A DNA stretch of 64,000 nt from Thozetella sp. PMI_491 (taxonomy: Eukaryota > Ascomycota > Sordariomycetes > Chaetosphaeriales > Chaetosphaeriaceae): the NCBI GenBank assembly GCA_021432635.1, contig MU270087.1, forward strand, positions 1-64,000, written 5' to 3'. Below the pieces are notes generated by a model, which ran no database searches, had not been told where the DNA came from, and saw only the letters and a program-made list of their open reading frames with translations. Shown here piece by piece: positions 1 to 11,585 of the stretch (positions are counted from its first letter, which is position 1; every line of letters begins with the position of its first letter). A program made the translations under genes and the position numbers.

Positions 1-3000
1 TGGATGTTGTAAGGTGGAAATTTAGCTGCAAAAGCGGCCAGGAAAACACTGGCTGGATGTGGCTAGCGCCAGTGGGGCAATCTTGGCAGTACATCCAGCT
101 ATATTCATATTTATGACACCCCACTGTACGGTACGTGGAGGGAAGGACAGGTTTGGTGGCTAAGATTCCTTTTGGTGGGTTACGGTGATGTGTTGCAGTG
201 AACAGCAACATGGGTGGAAGAAGTCACCATCCTTGTCGTTGCGACCACAATGCTAAGTATATCCCTGGAAAGTTACCTTAGCTTCGTAGCTACGCGCCTC
301 TCCCTCTTCGTAATAACCTAGCACCTAGAGAGTTTGGCTATAGCCGGCGGCGGCTAGCCACAGCCCTCGAGCTTGCGGGTTCGCCATGAATATTAGCCCC
401 AAAGGACCAAGCATAAGCGGTGCATTAGATCCAATCGCGCGCGTCTACGCGCGATCTGCAACACACGTGCCTCGAGCGCAGCGGGAGGGTTCCGGGCATT
501 CTTCCCAGCCTGCAATGGGACTGGCGTTGCGCCATTCCTCGGTCAGTACTCTCTAGTAGGCCGATTCCCGAGGTATACGGCGCTTGGCGCACTGATTAGA
601 ATGAGATGCGTGGATCATAGTGATGGATACAGCCATTGGGAGCAGCAGAAGGTTTCAGGAGACGGGAGGGGGTAAGAAAGTTGAAGATATGGACTTCTCA
701 GCACGGGGTACGCGCTGGTATCGCGTTGGGGCGATAGACTACTCTCCGTCGGCCCGCACGAAACAATGTCGACGGGCTGTATCCGTACGCAGGCCGTTAA
801 CAGCAGCGAGTCCCCCTACCCAGTCAGCTCGTTCAGCGCACCCGCACGAAACCCTCGTCCCGCACAAAGTGGCAGGGGAAGGGGCGGGCGGAGCAGAGGA
901 CCACCGAGAGTTCGAGAGCAGGCTGTTGGGATCCGACAGGGAGCAGGTTGGAAGCAGGCTGAGAGCAGCCAGCGTCTATCTACTGCCGTATAGTAAGGAG
1001 GTGGTAGGGATTCGATGGAGTGAGGATAACAGAGAAGGTGGCACGGAGGGACGAGTAGAACGAGGGCGTCGACCCATCCGGGGGACATATAAATCGAGTC
1101 GGAGAATTGGTCAAGTGCGGACCCGAGATTGCTTAGGTGTTGCAGCAGGTCCTGGTAACGCCCCGGGGCTTGACGCAGATTATGCGCGCACAACCCTCTT
1201 GCTGCGGCGGCAAGACACCAAACCTGCAGGTCGTAGCCGATGGGTGAACCAACGGGCAACGACATGGTAGCAGTAGGCCGGGCGTCGTAGCGTATGCAAG
1301 GTACTGTACGTGCATGGACAGGCCCGGTTGCGCCTGGAGCCCAGTCTAGTAATTACAGTACATCTATGTATCCAGCATGAGAAATACCTCAGCCGCGGCG
1401 TGCCGGATTTTATTTTATTTTATTTTCCTTAGCCCCTCCCCCCCCCCTTCCAAAATCAAAAACGGGGCGGGGAGACGGGGATAGGCCGTGGCGGCCGCGC
1501 CTGGGGGGGCGGGAGGGGGTGGGCTTTGCGGGAAGGTCCAGAGGTGTGGGACGCCCGTATGCATGTCTCGCGCTTGCCGCCTCTCTGTTGCTCCCGTGGG
1601 TGTAAGGACACTCAGGGGTAGACGATGCTGGGGAAAGGTGTTGCACGGAGATGGCTGGGCAGCGATATCATCTGATTTGGGTCTCAGACAGATCCAGGTG
1701 ACGAAGGGACTGGGGGGGGGGAACGAGTGCTGACATGGAAGCCGAAGATTTGTGACATATCATCATCTCTGCCCGATATCAGCTCCAGTGAGCCCGTGCG
1801 GCCGTGCGGCCCTTTAGTGGTGCTCCAGCAGCTGAGCGTCCAATATATCGACAATCGCCTTTGGCACGCCTGCCCTGCACCACCATCACCTGAGCAGCAG
1901 TCCCTGACGTCTTGGGACACAAGGGGGGGGAGTGGGGAGGGAGGAGGGAGCGACCTCAGCTGTGCTCGTCGTCCAAGACGGTGATGCAGAAGGTGGCCAG
2001 TTACGTGGTCAGGAAACGCCGCCGGGTGTGTGTCTGGGTGGATCCTGCTCTGGGAGGGGTCGCCTCAGACAGGATCAAGGTGAAGATCAAAGGCGCCGAG
2101 ATCCATGAAGATGCTAATTATAAGCGGAAGCCACTCTCGTCTGCAATGAGTGTAGAGCTGAAGAGGGAAAGCGCGGAAGGCCGCACGTATACACCCGCAC
2201 CCCCGAACACACACAAACACACACACACACACACACGACGCAATAGGTACTCGCGCGCGCTCACGCCGTCTGCCCTTCGAACGTTTCTGCACCTGTTGTT
2301 AGCCTTCCCCTCCTTGCACCGGGGACCCCCTCCTTCCCCTTCCTCTCTCGCCCCCCTTATGGCTCAGGCCGCTATGCCCTCTCACCCACGGCCGAATTGC
2401 ATAAAGCTCCACTTACAGCCGTCTCGTCGACGTATCTGCTGTCCTTGTTTCCTACCCGGCCTCTACTCAAATCGGCTGCCATCCGATTCCCGCCCTTGGT
2501 AGCATCTGGACGGGGTTCGCATCACACTTTGATTGTGGCTGCATAGTGCATTTGTCTTGCAGGATCGTGGAGCCCACTGACACTTGTCTGTCCCGTGGGG
2601 CTCATCAAGCCGGTGAAGAGGGGACCGTCTCCCTCTATTTCCTTTTCTTCCTGGTTCTATTTGCGATCTTTGCCCGTTTCGCCCAACTGCTTTACCCATT
2701 AATAATATATCAAGGGTTGGTGGTCGCCTGAAACTGGGATACTTGTGCCTTGCCCTGCCTGGCCTGGCAACTTTTTTTGCGGCTAGAGAGCCCGCCCGGA
2801 AGCTTAATTGCTCGACATTCCTCCCTCCCAGTGGCCGAACTCCCGAGTGCTTTAAACACCACGACTTTCTCGAGCTCTTAAGCTGCGCCATCTTTCGCGA
2901 CCTCTCCCCGCCTCGCCGCCCTTGGTGCCCCCTGTTGGAGAGGCATTCTAGAGCCCCGCGTGCCGTGCCGCCTGGATCCCACTCTAACTCCGTACTGCTA

Positions 3001-3059
3001 CCCCCTTTTTACCCCACCGCCAAAGTCCACAACCTGTCTCGCCCACACTTCACACAAAA
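1..3059. other. gene-free left flank with simple repeats
   Basis: I see no gene with family support here. Open frames exist on both strands but are GC-driven and lack recognisable domains or splice logic. It holds a short (ATTTT)4 repeat at about 1407-1426 followed by a C-rich run, G-runs near 1710 and 1923, and a CA microsatellite near 2207-2236. The last few hundred bases are pyrimidine-rich, as in the leader of the gene starting at 3060. Confidence 0.6.
2207..2236. repeat. CA dinucleotide microsatellite
   Basis: An almost pure (AC)n run interrupted by one AAA. It is intergenic and a potential length polymorphism. Confidence 0.85.
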
Positions 3060-4327
3060 ATGGCGGAGAAGCCCTCAGTGCTGATAATCGGAGGGCTGGG
3101 CTACATCGGCCGGTTCCTAGCCCTCTACATCCATCAGAATGATCTGGCGTCCGAGGTGAGACTTGTGGACAAGGTCTTGCCGCAGCTCGCCTGGCTGGCG
3201 CCCGAGTTCGCAGAGGCATGCTCCGTCTCCAAGTTCATGCAAGCCGATGCGAGCAGAGAGCGTGAGTGAATCCCCCTCGGAGAGAGTTTTAGATGCCCAG
3301 TGGCTAACTTGCGTGCGTTGCAGAGGCCCTTGCCCGGATATTCGACCGCCCCGACGGCAAGCAATTTGACTACGTTTTCAACTGCGGCGGCGAGACGCGT
3401 TATTCCCAGGAAGATGAGGTGTACAAGCTACGATCGCTCGAGCTATCACGAGTGCTCGGGAAGGAGGCTGCAAAGCGAGGTGTCAAGGCTTTCATCGAGC
3501 TCAGCACAGGCATGGTGTACAAGTCAGATTCGTCGCCAAGCAAGGAGCAGGACAAGCTGAAGCCGTGGAGCAAGATTGCCGTGTACAAGCTCAAGGCCGA
3601 GGAGGAGTTGGCCAAGATCGAAGGGTAAGTGAAGTGGCCCTCGGCCACCCCATTCCACTCCAAAGAATCGCGAGGTACCCTGACGTTTTCGGGATTCCAC
3701 AGGCTCAACCTCATCATCGTCCGTCTTGCGCATGTGTACGGTCCTTACGCGTCGCAATGGGTGGCCACTGCGCTGTCCATGGCGAGGGTGTACAAGGCCA
3801 TTAACGAAGAGATGAAGTGGCTCTGGACCAAAGAACTGAGGACCAATACGGTGCACATCCATGACGTGACGCGCGCACTATGGGCTGCCGCAACCTGGTA
3901 CACTGCCGGCAAGGCGAACTGGGACGGCAAGACGATGGGCAAGGTGCCGACATTCAACATCGTGGACAAGGGTGTCACCACGCAAGGCGTCATAGCCGAC
4001 CTGATCGCGCAGATTTTCGACATCAAGACCGGCTTCCAGGGCCAGATCGTGAGCACGTTTGCCAAGCTGAATATGGACAGTGTGGTGGACGATGTCAACG
4101 ACGAGCTGCTAGGCCCTTGGGCCGACCTTCTCAGAGACGCCGACATCACACGCCCGGGGCCGCTCACGCCTTTCATGGAGAAGGAGCTGCTCAAGGACAC
4201 AGACCTGAGCATGGACGGCTCACGCCTGGAGCAGGTCGTCGGGTTCGAGTACGAGAAGCCCAAGATGACCAAGGAGTTGCTCGAGGAGGTGATTGAAAGT
4301 TACAAGCAGATGAAGTGGTGGCCATGA
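3060..4327 (+). CDS. NAD-dependent epimerase/dehydratase-like (extended SDR) protein
   Basis: Three exons, 3060-3261, 3324-3624 and 3703-4327, encode 375 aa. Both introns (62 and 78 nt) have GTGAGT/GTAAGT donors and CAG acceptors. The N-terminus has a Rossmann nucleotide-binding loop, GGLGYIG at residues 11-17, followed by a strand and an acidic residue as in NAD(P) binders. A central STGMVY segment matches the catalytic-serine strand of extended SDRs. The expected YxxxK catalytic pair is not perfect: after it comes VYKLKAEE, where Tyr and Lys are three apart. This could mean a non-enzymatic or altered member. The family is widespread in filamentous fungi as an uncharacterised nucleotide-sugar-epimerase-like protein, and the substrate is unknown. 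The ATG is the first in frame, with AAA just before it. The Rossmann call is firm; any reaction is inference. Confidence 0.85.
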
Positions 4328-5804
4328 TGCACTGAGCACAAATGGGTGCGCGGGAAGAAATATATGACTTGGAGTGCGAGACAGCTTACGGGCGTAGCAC
4401 CGGAGGAAGAGCGGCCGCGGTCGAATGGCAAGCGGCGAGGCCTGCACCTATGGTTCCTAGAGATGCCGAAGACGGCGCCACGAAGAAGCTCACCGCCATG
4501 GTAGCTGCCAGCAGGTTGATCCGGGGGTCGGGGGCAGTCAGGCTCTTGTGTCGACAGCGTCTGGCGTGCGCTGGTTGTATGAGTAACAGCAGGATATCCC
4601 TTTCAGGAAGTGTTTGTTGGGCGGCTCTCCACAAGACAGAAGGAGCAGATGGGATGAGTAGAAGCAGAAGTAGTAATGAGGAGTTTAGGGGACATAGCAA
4701 CAGGGCGCGTATAAAAGGAAAGAGACCGGCCATCTACATATGCTAGCTGAAGAAGAAACACAACAACCGTGGCTCAGATTCCGGGATCAGGACGCTAGCG
4801 CGTCTACATGGGAATGTATCAAAAGTATGCTCGCAAAAAAAGAAAGCGTCAGTTGCGCGGAACATGTTGGTAGCCTTTGGGGGCACGTCCCTTGGAGCCT
4901 CCCCGCTCCACAGATGAGAGCAGGCATGCAGCTCGCGCGCGTGCTCTTCACATGGGCCTCGGGACGTGGAATAGTACCCCCGCCCCGCCCAACGGAGGCG
5001 CGCCCAGCGCTCTACGCCCATCTAGGAAGGCTTCTGGTCGAGCTTGGGGTACACCTCGCCAGACTGCGCATCGCCGGGAAGTCGGCAGGGCGTAGTGCAT
5101 GAAACGGGCCAGAAACATGGAGCCATGCGAAGAAGGGATGAAGATGCTGCGGCTTGCGGGGTCGTCCCCCGCAGATAGCCTTGAGCCTAGGATGCGAGAA
5201 ACATGGGGGAGATGCAAGTTGGAGGACCTCCAGCTCCGGGGATGGGAACTCGAGGAGGTGGACGGGACGGCATTGGAGGCAGCGTGGTGCGGTAGGCCAA
5301 GGTGGGTGGCCTCTATACATGCCGATTCAGTCAGTACTTCGTAGGCGCAGCCCCCGCTCCCCTGCATTCGCGGCCTGCCCTGTGAATTCGCTGATGATGT
5401 GCCTCGGTCGGGGCGGCGCACGAGATGCGGCGGTCGACCAAATTTCGGTCGTGCGGTGCGGTGCGACGGCGACAGGGGGAGACGCCGCTTGTGACACCAC
5501 CGGCCAACCCCACTCTTGCCCAGGAGCATGCAGCTAGCCCGACCTCGTCTGGGAGCTGTCGGGTCGTGAGCTGCCATTATAAGGCAGAGAGTAAGACCTG
5601 TGAGGCGTTCGGCTCCGTCTGATGCGTCTGCTGCTCCAAGGTATACAGTGTTCTCCACAGTAGCCACAACCTCGTGTCGCAGACGAACCTGCCAGCGTGT
5701 ATACTACATTTTGCCTTCCTGCCCCTCCAACCCAATAAACTTTGCTCTTACCCAGCCAACATCTACCGCGCCACCAACGTCACCAAGCTACGCAGTCACC
5801 CGTC
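4328..5804. other. intergenic, no supported gene
   Basis: This is the 3' flank of the epimerase-like gene and the 5' flank of the lipocalin-like gene. A TATAAAAG stretch lies at 4710-4717, but no convincing gene follows it. Long frames on both strands (for example minus 4948-5667) have no family resemblance. The last 150 bases are pyrimidine-rich with CCAAC/CAATAAAC, typical of a fungal leader. Confidence 0.55.
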
Positions 5805-6553
5805 ATGGCTGCCCCCGCGTCCAAGACCCTCAAAGACCTCACCGGCAAGTGGGCTTTGGTCAGTACCGCCGTTTTCTCTCTTGAGCCTCCTCCTCTCAAT
5901 CGAGAATCTTGTCTGTCTGTTCTCGATTGGCCCATGGCCGGACTTTCCGACTGCGCCAGCCAGGGCAGGCAGACAAACAGACAGACAGCCTCGGAGCCTT
6001 GAGCTGACCTGCCACACAGAACAAGTCCCTTTCGGACAGCCCGGAGCCCGCGCTCGCGCTCCAGGGCATCGGCTGGCTGACGCGCAAGGCCATCGGCCTC
6101 GCGTCGGTGACGCTCAACACCAAGCAGTACACGGGCCCTCCGAACGCGCCTGCCGATGCTTCGGGCGCGCCCGTGGTGCACATCGACATTGAGCAGACGG
6201 CCACCGGTAACCTCAAGGGCACGACGGAGAACCGGTGCGTCGACGGCACCTGGCGCGAGCACAGCGACTGGCTGTTCGGCAGCGTGCGCGGCCGCACCAT
6301 CTGGATCAAGGCCGAGGCGATTGAGGACCCGTTCTTGGCTGGCAACTGGCTCGAGGGCGATGAGGAGGCGGCCGGCCCGGAGGGCGAGACGCACATCATG
6401 AGCCATGTTGAGAGCCTAGACAACGGCTGGACCGCCGTCCAGATCTGGGGCTTCCAGACTGTCAACGGAGAGAGGCGGTATGCGCGCAACCTCGTCATCA
6501 GCAAGGGCTCGGATAAGGTGACCTTCCGGATGGTCTATGACTGGGTCGCCTAG
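5805..6553 (+). CDS. conserved fungal lipocalin-like small protein
   Basis: Two exons, 5805-5858 and 6020-6553, separated by a 161-nt intron with a GTCAGT donor and an ACACAG acceptor, give 195 aa. The N-terminus reads LTGKWALNKSLS after splicing, a GxW motif in the first strand as in lipocalin/FABP beta-barrels. It continues into a run of short amphipathic beta-like segments ending in FRMVYDWVA. There is no signal peptide or membrane segment, so it is probably cytosolic. Homologous small proteins with the core 'LQGIGWLTRKAIG' occur across ascomycetes and are generally unnamed. A role in binding a hydrophobic ligand is inference from the fold guess only. The start is supported by the tight match of exon 1 to that N-terminal block. 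Confidence 0.82.
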
Positions 6554-7159
6554 GTAATAGACGCACTCCCTTAGAGGAGAGATGCGAGGAGGGTAAATGA
6601 GGGAGGAGCGTGTACCTAGATAGCACGTTCTCATCGGGTATTATCGTCGATCAAGATGAGCGTGATGGGCACTTGAGCGATCCAACGACGCGCATTAGCC
6701 TGCTGAGTCCCTGAGACTGCTTCGGGGAAGCCTGCGGCTTGTTTGTCTGCTACAAGACCGGATTCCTAGATGCCACACGCACCATTCCAGTAACAGAGTC
6801 TGTAACACTCTAAAACCGTCTCGCACTTGGTTGAAGAATAACGTGGGCCATACTACACTCCCGGCGGCCGCATACATCTAGTCCAGACAGGCCGGTCTAA
6901 GAGGAGCAGGGCCGGGGACCGTCCTTCTGCCCCACATAAGATCCATGCAAACCTCATAGCCAACCTCGCCGAATTCAGACAGTAGTGGTCTTTTGCTCTT
7001 TCGTCAATCGTTAAGTCTGCTCCGTACAGGTATACGATTGCCCCGTCGTCCAAGCTCGAGTAGAACCCCTCCTAGGCTGTCCGCAGTGAGCCCCCAATGC
7101 CACAGCCGAGGCACCTACCCCCGCGCCTTTTCCAACCCCGCCCATCCTCCATGTCCTGC
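6554..7159. other. intergenic between convergent genes
   Basis: This is shared 3' flank of the plus-strand lipocalin-like gene and the minus-strand capping-protein gene. I see no gene or notable repeat. Confidence 0.6.
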
Positions 7160-8181
7160 TCATCTTCTCATGCTTCCAATCAGCTCTCGCTGCGCATCCC
7201 GGTCTCTCTGGCCCTCGCTAAGACTTCCCACGCTCCGCAGATCGCCCACGACATCCTTGGCTTTGCCGAAGTAGACCTCCTGGAGCAGGTTGCGCATCTT
7301 GAGCTCCATATCTTCGACGAGGCGCCCGATGTTAGCGATGTGGCTCTCATCGCCGTCCACCTGCATGTCTTGCTCGACTTGGCGAGTCATGTTGCCGCTC
7401 AAATCCAGCTCGCCCAGCCCGCCAGAGGAAGAGGACAGACTGAGGATGACGGTCGAGGTAAGGCGGTAGTTGGTCAACCGCCCGCGCTCAGTCGCCTCGA
7501 AAACGTGGATCGAGTCCCAGACACCTTCGCTGCTGCCGCCCTGGGGCGAAGCTAGCGGGAAGAACTCATTAGCTCGATGCATCCATCTCCACGGCCCGGG
7601 GGGAGGTTTCTACTCACACTTCTTGAGCAGTACTACGCCGGCGAAGCCATCGTCTAGGTTCCAGAAGTACACCGACGACACGCCACCTTCGTAGTACAGC
7701 TCGCGGTAGATGTCAAACGCCTCGTTCGCTTTGATCTCCATCTTGCGTACCCGCTCGCCGGGCACGGCACCTTCACCTGCCCCTTCGTTCGTGCCTCCCG
7801 GGCCGACCCCGCCGGAGCCGGCCTCGTCGAGCGGTGGGTCGAACTGGTTGCTCCATGGAGAGCGGTAGCTGTCGCCGTCGCGGTTGTAGTCGCAGAGCAA
7901 GTAGTCACGCTTGGTCTGCTTGCAGCGACGGACGGTCAAGGGCTGGTCGACAGACGAGAGGAGATCCTCGGTTAGGTCGGGGGCAAGGGTGATCAGGTTG
8001 TTGAGGTGCTCCGTCGTGTGTTTCGGGTTCAACCGCCGCAGCAGGTCGCTGGAGGGGTAGAGGCGGCGGGTCAGCAAAGCGAATGCGGTCAGACACGCCG
8101 GAGAACTTGGCAGGATGTTTGGAGAGGAAGAGATACGGAGATGGCGACCTACAGAGCGCAGTCAAACGGATCGGACGACAT
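7160..8181 (-). CDS. cap2: F-actin-capping protein subunit beta
   Basis: Three exons on the minus strand, 8181-8153, 8048-7618 and 7551-7160, encode 283 aa, the usual length of CapZ beta. The first exon is only 29 nt (MSSDPFDCA plus two bases). Introns are 104 and 66 nt. Very strong family blocks are visible: [51 protein letters not shown] with the [10 protein letters not shown] strand, and [13 protein letters not shown]. The protein pairs with the alpha subunit to cap barbed ends of actin filaments at cortical patches. The middle has a small Gly-rich insert ([15 protein letters not shown]). It is divergently arranged with alg12, starts 393 bp apart. Identification is firm. Confidence 0.97.
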
Positions 8182-8574
8182 GGTGAACACACGATTTGGG
8201 TCTCCCAGTATCGGTAGGGAGTCGGGAATGCTGCGGTGTTGGAGCCTCGGAGGAGGTTCGAGAGCTCTGGCTTGGTGGGGTTGGGCCAGGGGCTCGTGCA
8301 CTAACAATTAAGCGGCCAACCTGAGGGGACTGCAATAAGGTAGATAATACCACCTTGCCGTGCCGCAACGAGACCTTGTGCCATAAGGAAAGACCCTGGC
8401 TGAGCCTTGCATGTCTCAGCTTTCCTGCCGCTGTACAATATTACCTCGAGACTCTCTCTAGTTTTGTCTTGGCCTGGCTTTTTTAGACTACAGAGGCCAC
8501 ATCCGTTTGTGTCAACGGTATGGTTCCCGGCCGTTCTTTCTCTTTTTGCGTCTCTCCCTGGGTCTGAAGCCAAG
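8182..8574. promoter_or_regulatory. divergent promoter region of cap2 and alg12
   Basis: These 393 bases separate the two start codons, so both promoters and leaders must lie here unless they overlap. I recognise no strong TATA box or other named site. Confidence 0.6.
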
Positions 8575-10439
8575 ATGAAGTCGATTGGTAGGTACCTAGC
8601 AAGGACGAATAAAAAGCTTCTCGTGGCGCCGTCCTCCCCGTGATAGTACATAAACGACATCATGAACTGACCCGAGATCTTAGATATTGGCCTTTCCCTT
8701 CTGATCCCCAGCCTCGTCCTGGTCCACCTCCTCGTGACCCCGTACACGAAGGTTGAAGAATCCTTTAATTTGCAGGCCACGCACGATGTCCTGGTCTACG
8801 GCACGCCAACTTCCAACATCCACGAGAAGCTCGTAAGCAGCTATGACCACTTCACCTTCCCTGGCGCTGTACCGAGGACTTTCCTAGGCCCCGTGTTGCT
8901 GGCCGGCCTCGCTCAGCCAATCGTGAACCTAGTGGGCTTCGGGCATGCCCAGCTCATCGTCCGGGGCCTCTTGGGCCTCTTCAACACCAACTCGATCCTC
9001 CTTCTCAAGCGCAACATCGCGAGGGCCTACGGGGCCCCGGCTGCGCGGTGGTACTTGCTGCTCCAGGCAAGCCAGTTTCATGTCATCTTCTACGCCACCA
9101 GGACCCTGCCCAACATGTTCGCTTTTGGGCTGAGTGAGTGTGTCCCGGTTGCACGATCGCGTACAAAATGCTGATATTGTATGGGGAAGCCACTACTGCC
9201 TTCGCCTTTCTTGTCCCACACCCCAACTTGCGGAAAGTCAACTCCCGGCAGCGGCGCGCCGTTGCCCTGTTTGCCTTTGCTGCTGCCATCTTCCGCTCTG
9301 AGGTTGCGGTTCTGCTCGCCACCAGCGCCCTCTGGCAGCTTATCATCCCACGGACTTCCCTCGACAAGCTGATCCCACCCTTTCTCATCTCATTCTTCGT
9401 GGCACTGGCCATATCCATTCCAATTGACAGCTACTTCTGGCAAAAACCGTTGTGGCCCGAACTCTGGGGCTTCTACTATAACGCTATTCTCGGCTCCTCA
9501 TCCAACTGGGGTGTCTCGCCCTGGCATTACTACTTCACATCTGCGCTGCCACGCCTGCTGCTAAACCCACTGGTGCCTCTACTACTGATCCCCACTGCGT
9601 TGTCTGTCCCGGCGACGTCGGCGCCAGCGAAGAACTTGGTATATCCCAGCTTGCTTTTTGTGGCCATATACTCGCTGCAGCCACACAAGGAGGCTCGCTT
9701 CATCTTCTATATTGTCCCGCCCATGACGGCTGCGGCCGCCCTTGGCGCCAACTATATCTTTAACCGCCGCACCAAATCCTTCATCACCGCTGTCCTTACC
9801 CTCGGCCTATGCGTGTCCATATTGGTGTCCTTTGTTGCCAGCAGTGGGATGCTGCTGCTTTCGTCTCTAAATTACCCCGGCGGCGAGGCTCTCGCCTATC
9901 TTCGCGAGGTCGTCCAGCCCAACGCTTTTGGCGGCGGCGCATCTGCAGTGGTTTCCGTGCATGCTGATGTCTTGTCCTGCATGACGGGCGTCACTCTCTT
10001 CGGCACCGCCACCGGTTCCTCAATGCCCTCCCGGAGGGGCGTGGGAGGCACCTTGGTAGGCGGTGGCGGGAGCAGCCGCGAGCCAGGCTATGTCGCGATC
10101 GCGCTTGACAAAACAGAGGATGGCTCGGAGCTCAGGGAGGACTTTTGGACGAGGTTCGACTACGCTCTCATGGAAGAGCCGGCAAAGGTCAAGGGTGGGC
10201 ATTGGGAAACCATTGGAGTGGTCCAGGGATACGGGGGGATCGAGATTCTCAGGCCAGGGGCCGACGATGCGACCAAGGGCCCCCGAGTAGTTGGCAATGG
10301 AGCTGTAGTTGATGCTGTGAAGCGGCAGATACGGTCCCTGACTGGCGGGTGGTGGCTTGGGCCGCGCATGGTTCCACGAATACACATATTGAGAAGGATC
10401 AAGGAAGCGGAGAAGGCAAGAAAGGCGGCGCAGTCGTAA
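8575..10439 (+). CDS. alg12: ALG12 dolichyl-P-Man:Man7GlcNAc2-PP-dolichol alpha-1,6-mannosyltransferase
   Basis: Three exons, 8575-8587, 8684-9133 and 9190-10439, give 570 aa. The first exon is 13 nt and encodes MKSI plus one base. GT22-family features are clear: the lumenal acidic loop TKVEESFNLQATHD near residue 30, multiple hydrophobic membrane segments, RTLPNMFAF, FRSEVAVLL and the diagnostic HKEARF motif after LQP. ALG12 adds the eighth mannose to the lipid-linked N-glycan precursor in the ER lumen, using dolichyl-phosphate mannose. A lumenal C-terminal tail of about 150 residues contains a Gly-rich stretch. Other GT22 members (ALG9, GPI mannosyltransferases) share the motif, but the overall pattern fits ALG12 best. 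Confidence 0.93.
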
Positions 10440-11366
10440 GGGCTGCACGCTGCTCTGTTTGGAAGTAAATATAAGCTCGTCCTTGCTCATCTCATTGCAA
10501 GTAAAGTCCAGGACTCTTGCATACTACGAAGCCATCAAGACATACTTTTCATCAAAGGTCGTTGAATTGGGGCTGGGTCTGGGGAGCGTTCCTGTTTGTC
10601 TGCTCAAGCTATCATTACGCAACAGGTGGCCGCACGGCTCTCCTACTTCTCTCTGCTCAATATCTTGCTTAACCGCAACCACCCAAATCACCCTCCCCAC
10701 CCGTCCCTGCCTTTACAAGCATATCAAAAGAAAGAACGCATTGCTTCCATGCCCGTCCTCCTCCGCGGGCATGTAACGGAAACCAGGAGCAACTCCGGCC
10801 AACACGCTTGCCTCCCCTCCCACAACTCTTGGCTAGCGTTCACGGCGAGCGCAGGGCGCCTAGAACAGATTAAATAGGTACAGCGAAGAAGAGGGAAGGA
10901 CACTCGACTGTAGGAACCAGGGCCGGTAAAGATAAACGACCTGCCAGCGACCTATGCAGAGCGGTGCTGTCCTATCGCCAAACCCCTCCAAGGCGGGGGA
11001 GGGGAAAGAGGGCATCATACCGTGGCACTGGCAGCGTCCCGGCCTCCATAATGACGGAAAAGAGCAACCTGGACGCCTTGGCGAAATGGAAAATGAAAAG
11101 CGCTAATCAGAGCAACCTTTCGAGGCACCTAAGGTAACGACATCCAACCAACTTCCCTCTGCTTCCCCCCTCTCTCACCCACTCTCTCTCCGCGGAGAGA
11201 ACCTCCCCCTGGCGCGTCGGCGGCTCCTACCTAGCGCCATGATCTCTCTCTTCGCATTTTCTGGGTTCCTCTCGAGACGTTGCTGCTAGCTCCTTCAGCG
11301 CGCGCCTACGCATGAGCCATCGACAAAAGTGGAGAAAAAGGCCCAATTGAAATCAGTCTTTTCCGA
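10440..11366. other. intergenic between convergent genes
   Basis: This is 3' flank of alg12 and of the BAH-PHD gene. Pyrimidine-rich tracts lie near 11150-11200. I see no gene. Confidence 0.55.
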
Positions 11367-11585
11367 TTAAAAGGCCACCCAGTGCGTCACATTGGTGTCC
11401 GGGTCCACGATCGGGCAAGGAATAGGCTCCGTGTCTTCCGCCGGCTCCGGAGCAGAGACCTCATCCATTTCTGTTTTCGGGGTAGACATCGCATCAGTCT
11501 CGGATACTGAGGTAGAACCCGTGTCCTCCTCCTCGGGAGACGGAGGCTCGGTGTCCCAGGCCATCCGGGTCGCCCTAACCTGCCG
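11367..11585 (-). other. in-frame sense extension beyond the BAH-PHD stop codon
   Basis: Immediately after the TAG at 11588-11586 the same frame continues for 72 sense codons to a TAA at 11369-11367. The predicted stretch begins RQVRATRMAWDTEPP and is rich in Glu, Asp, Ser, Thr and Pro, ending DTNVTHWVAF. This resembles the disordered insert of the preceding protein more than random 3' UTR. Possible explanations are stop-codon readthrough, a recent nonsense change, a sequencing error, or coincidence in GC-rich DNA. Confidence 0.45.

Noticed and set aside
620..1270. 216-codon plus-strand frame overlapping a minus-strand frame of similar length
   Set aside because: Both strands are open in several frames because of base composition; no domain is recognisable.
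1912..2502. 196-codon plus-strand frame
   Set aside because: Passes through the CA microsatellite, giving a His/Thr run; no family support.
4710..4717. TATAAAAG motif as promoter of a gene at 4740
   Set aside because: It lies only about 30 bases before the putative ATG, and the frame that follows (120 codons) has no resemblance to known proteins.
4948..5667. 239-codon open frame on the minus strand
   Set aside because: Arg/Ser/Pro-rich GC-driven composition, no family resemblance, no intron logic, and no plausible start context.
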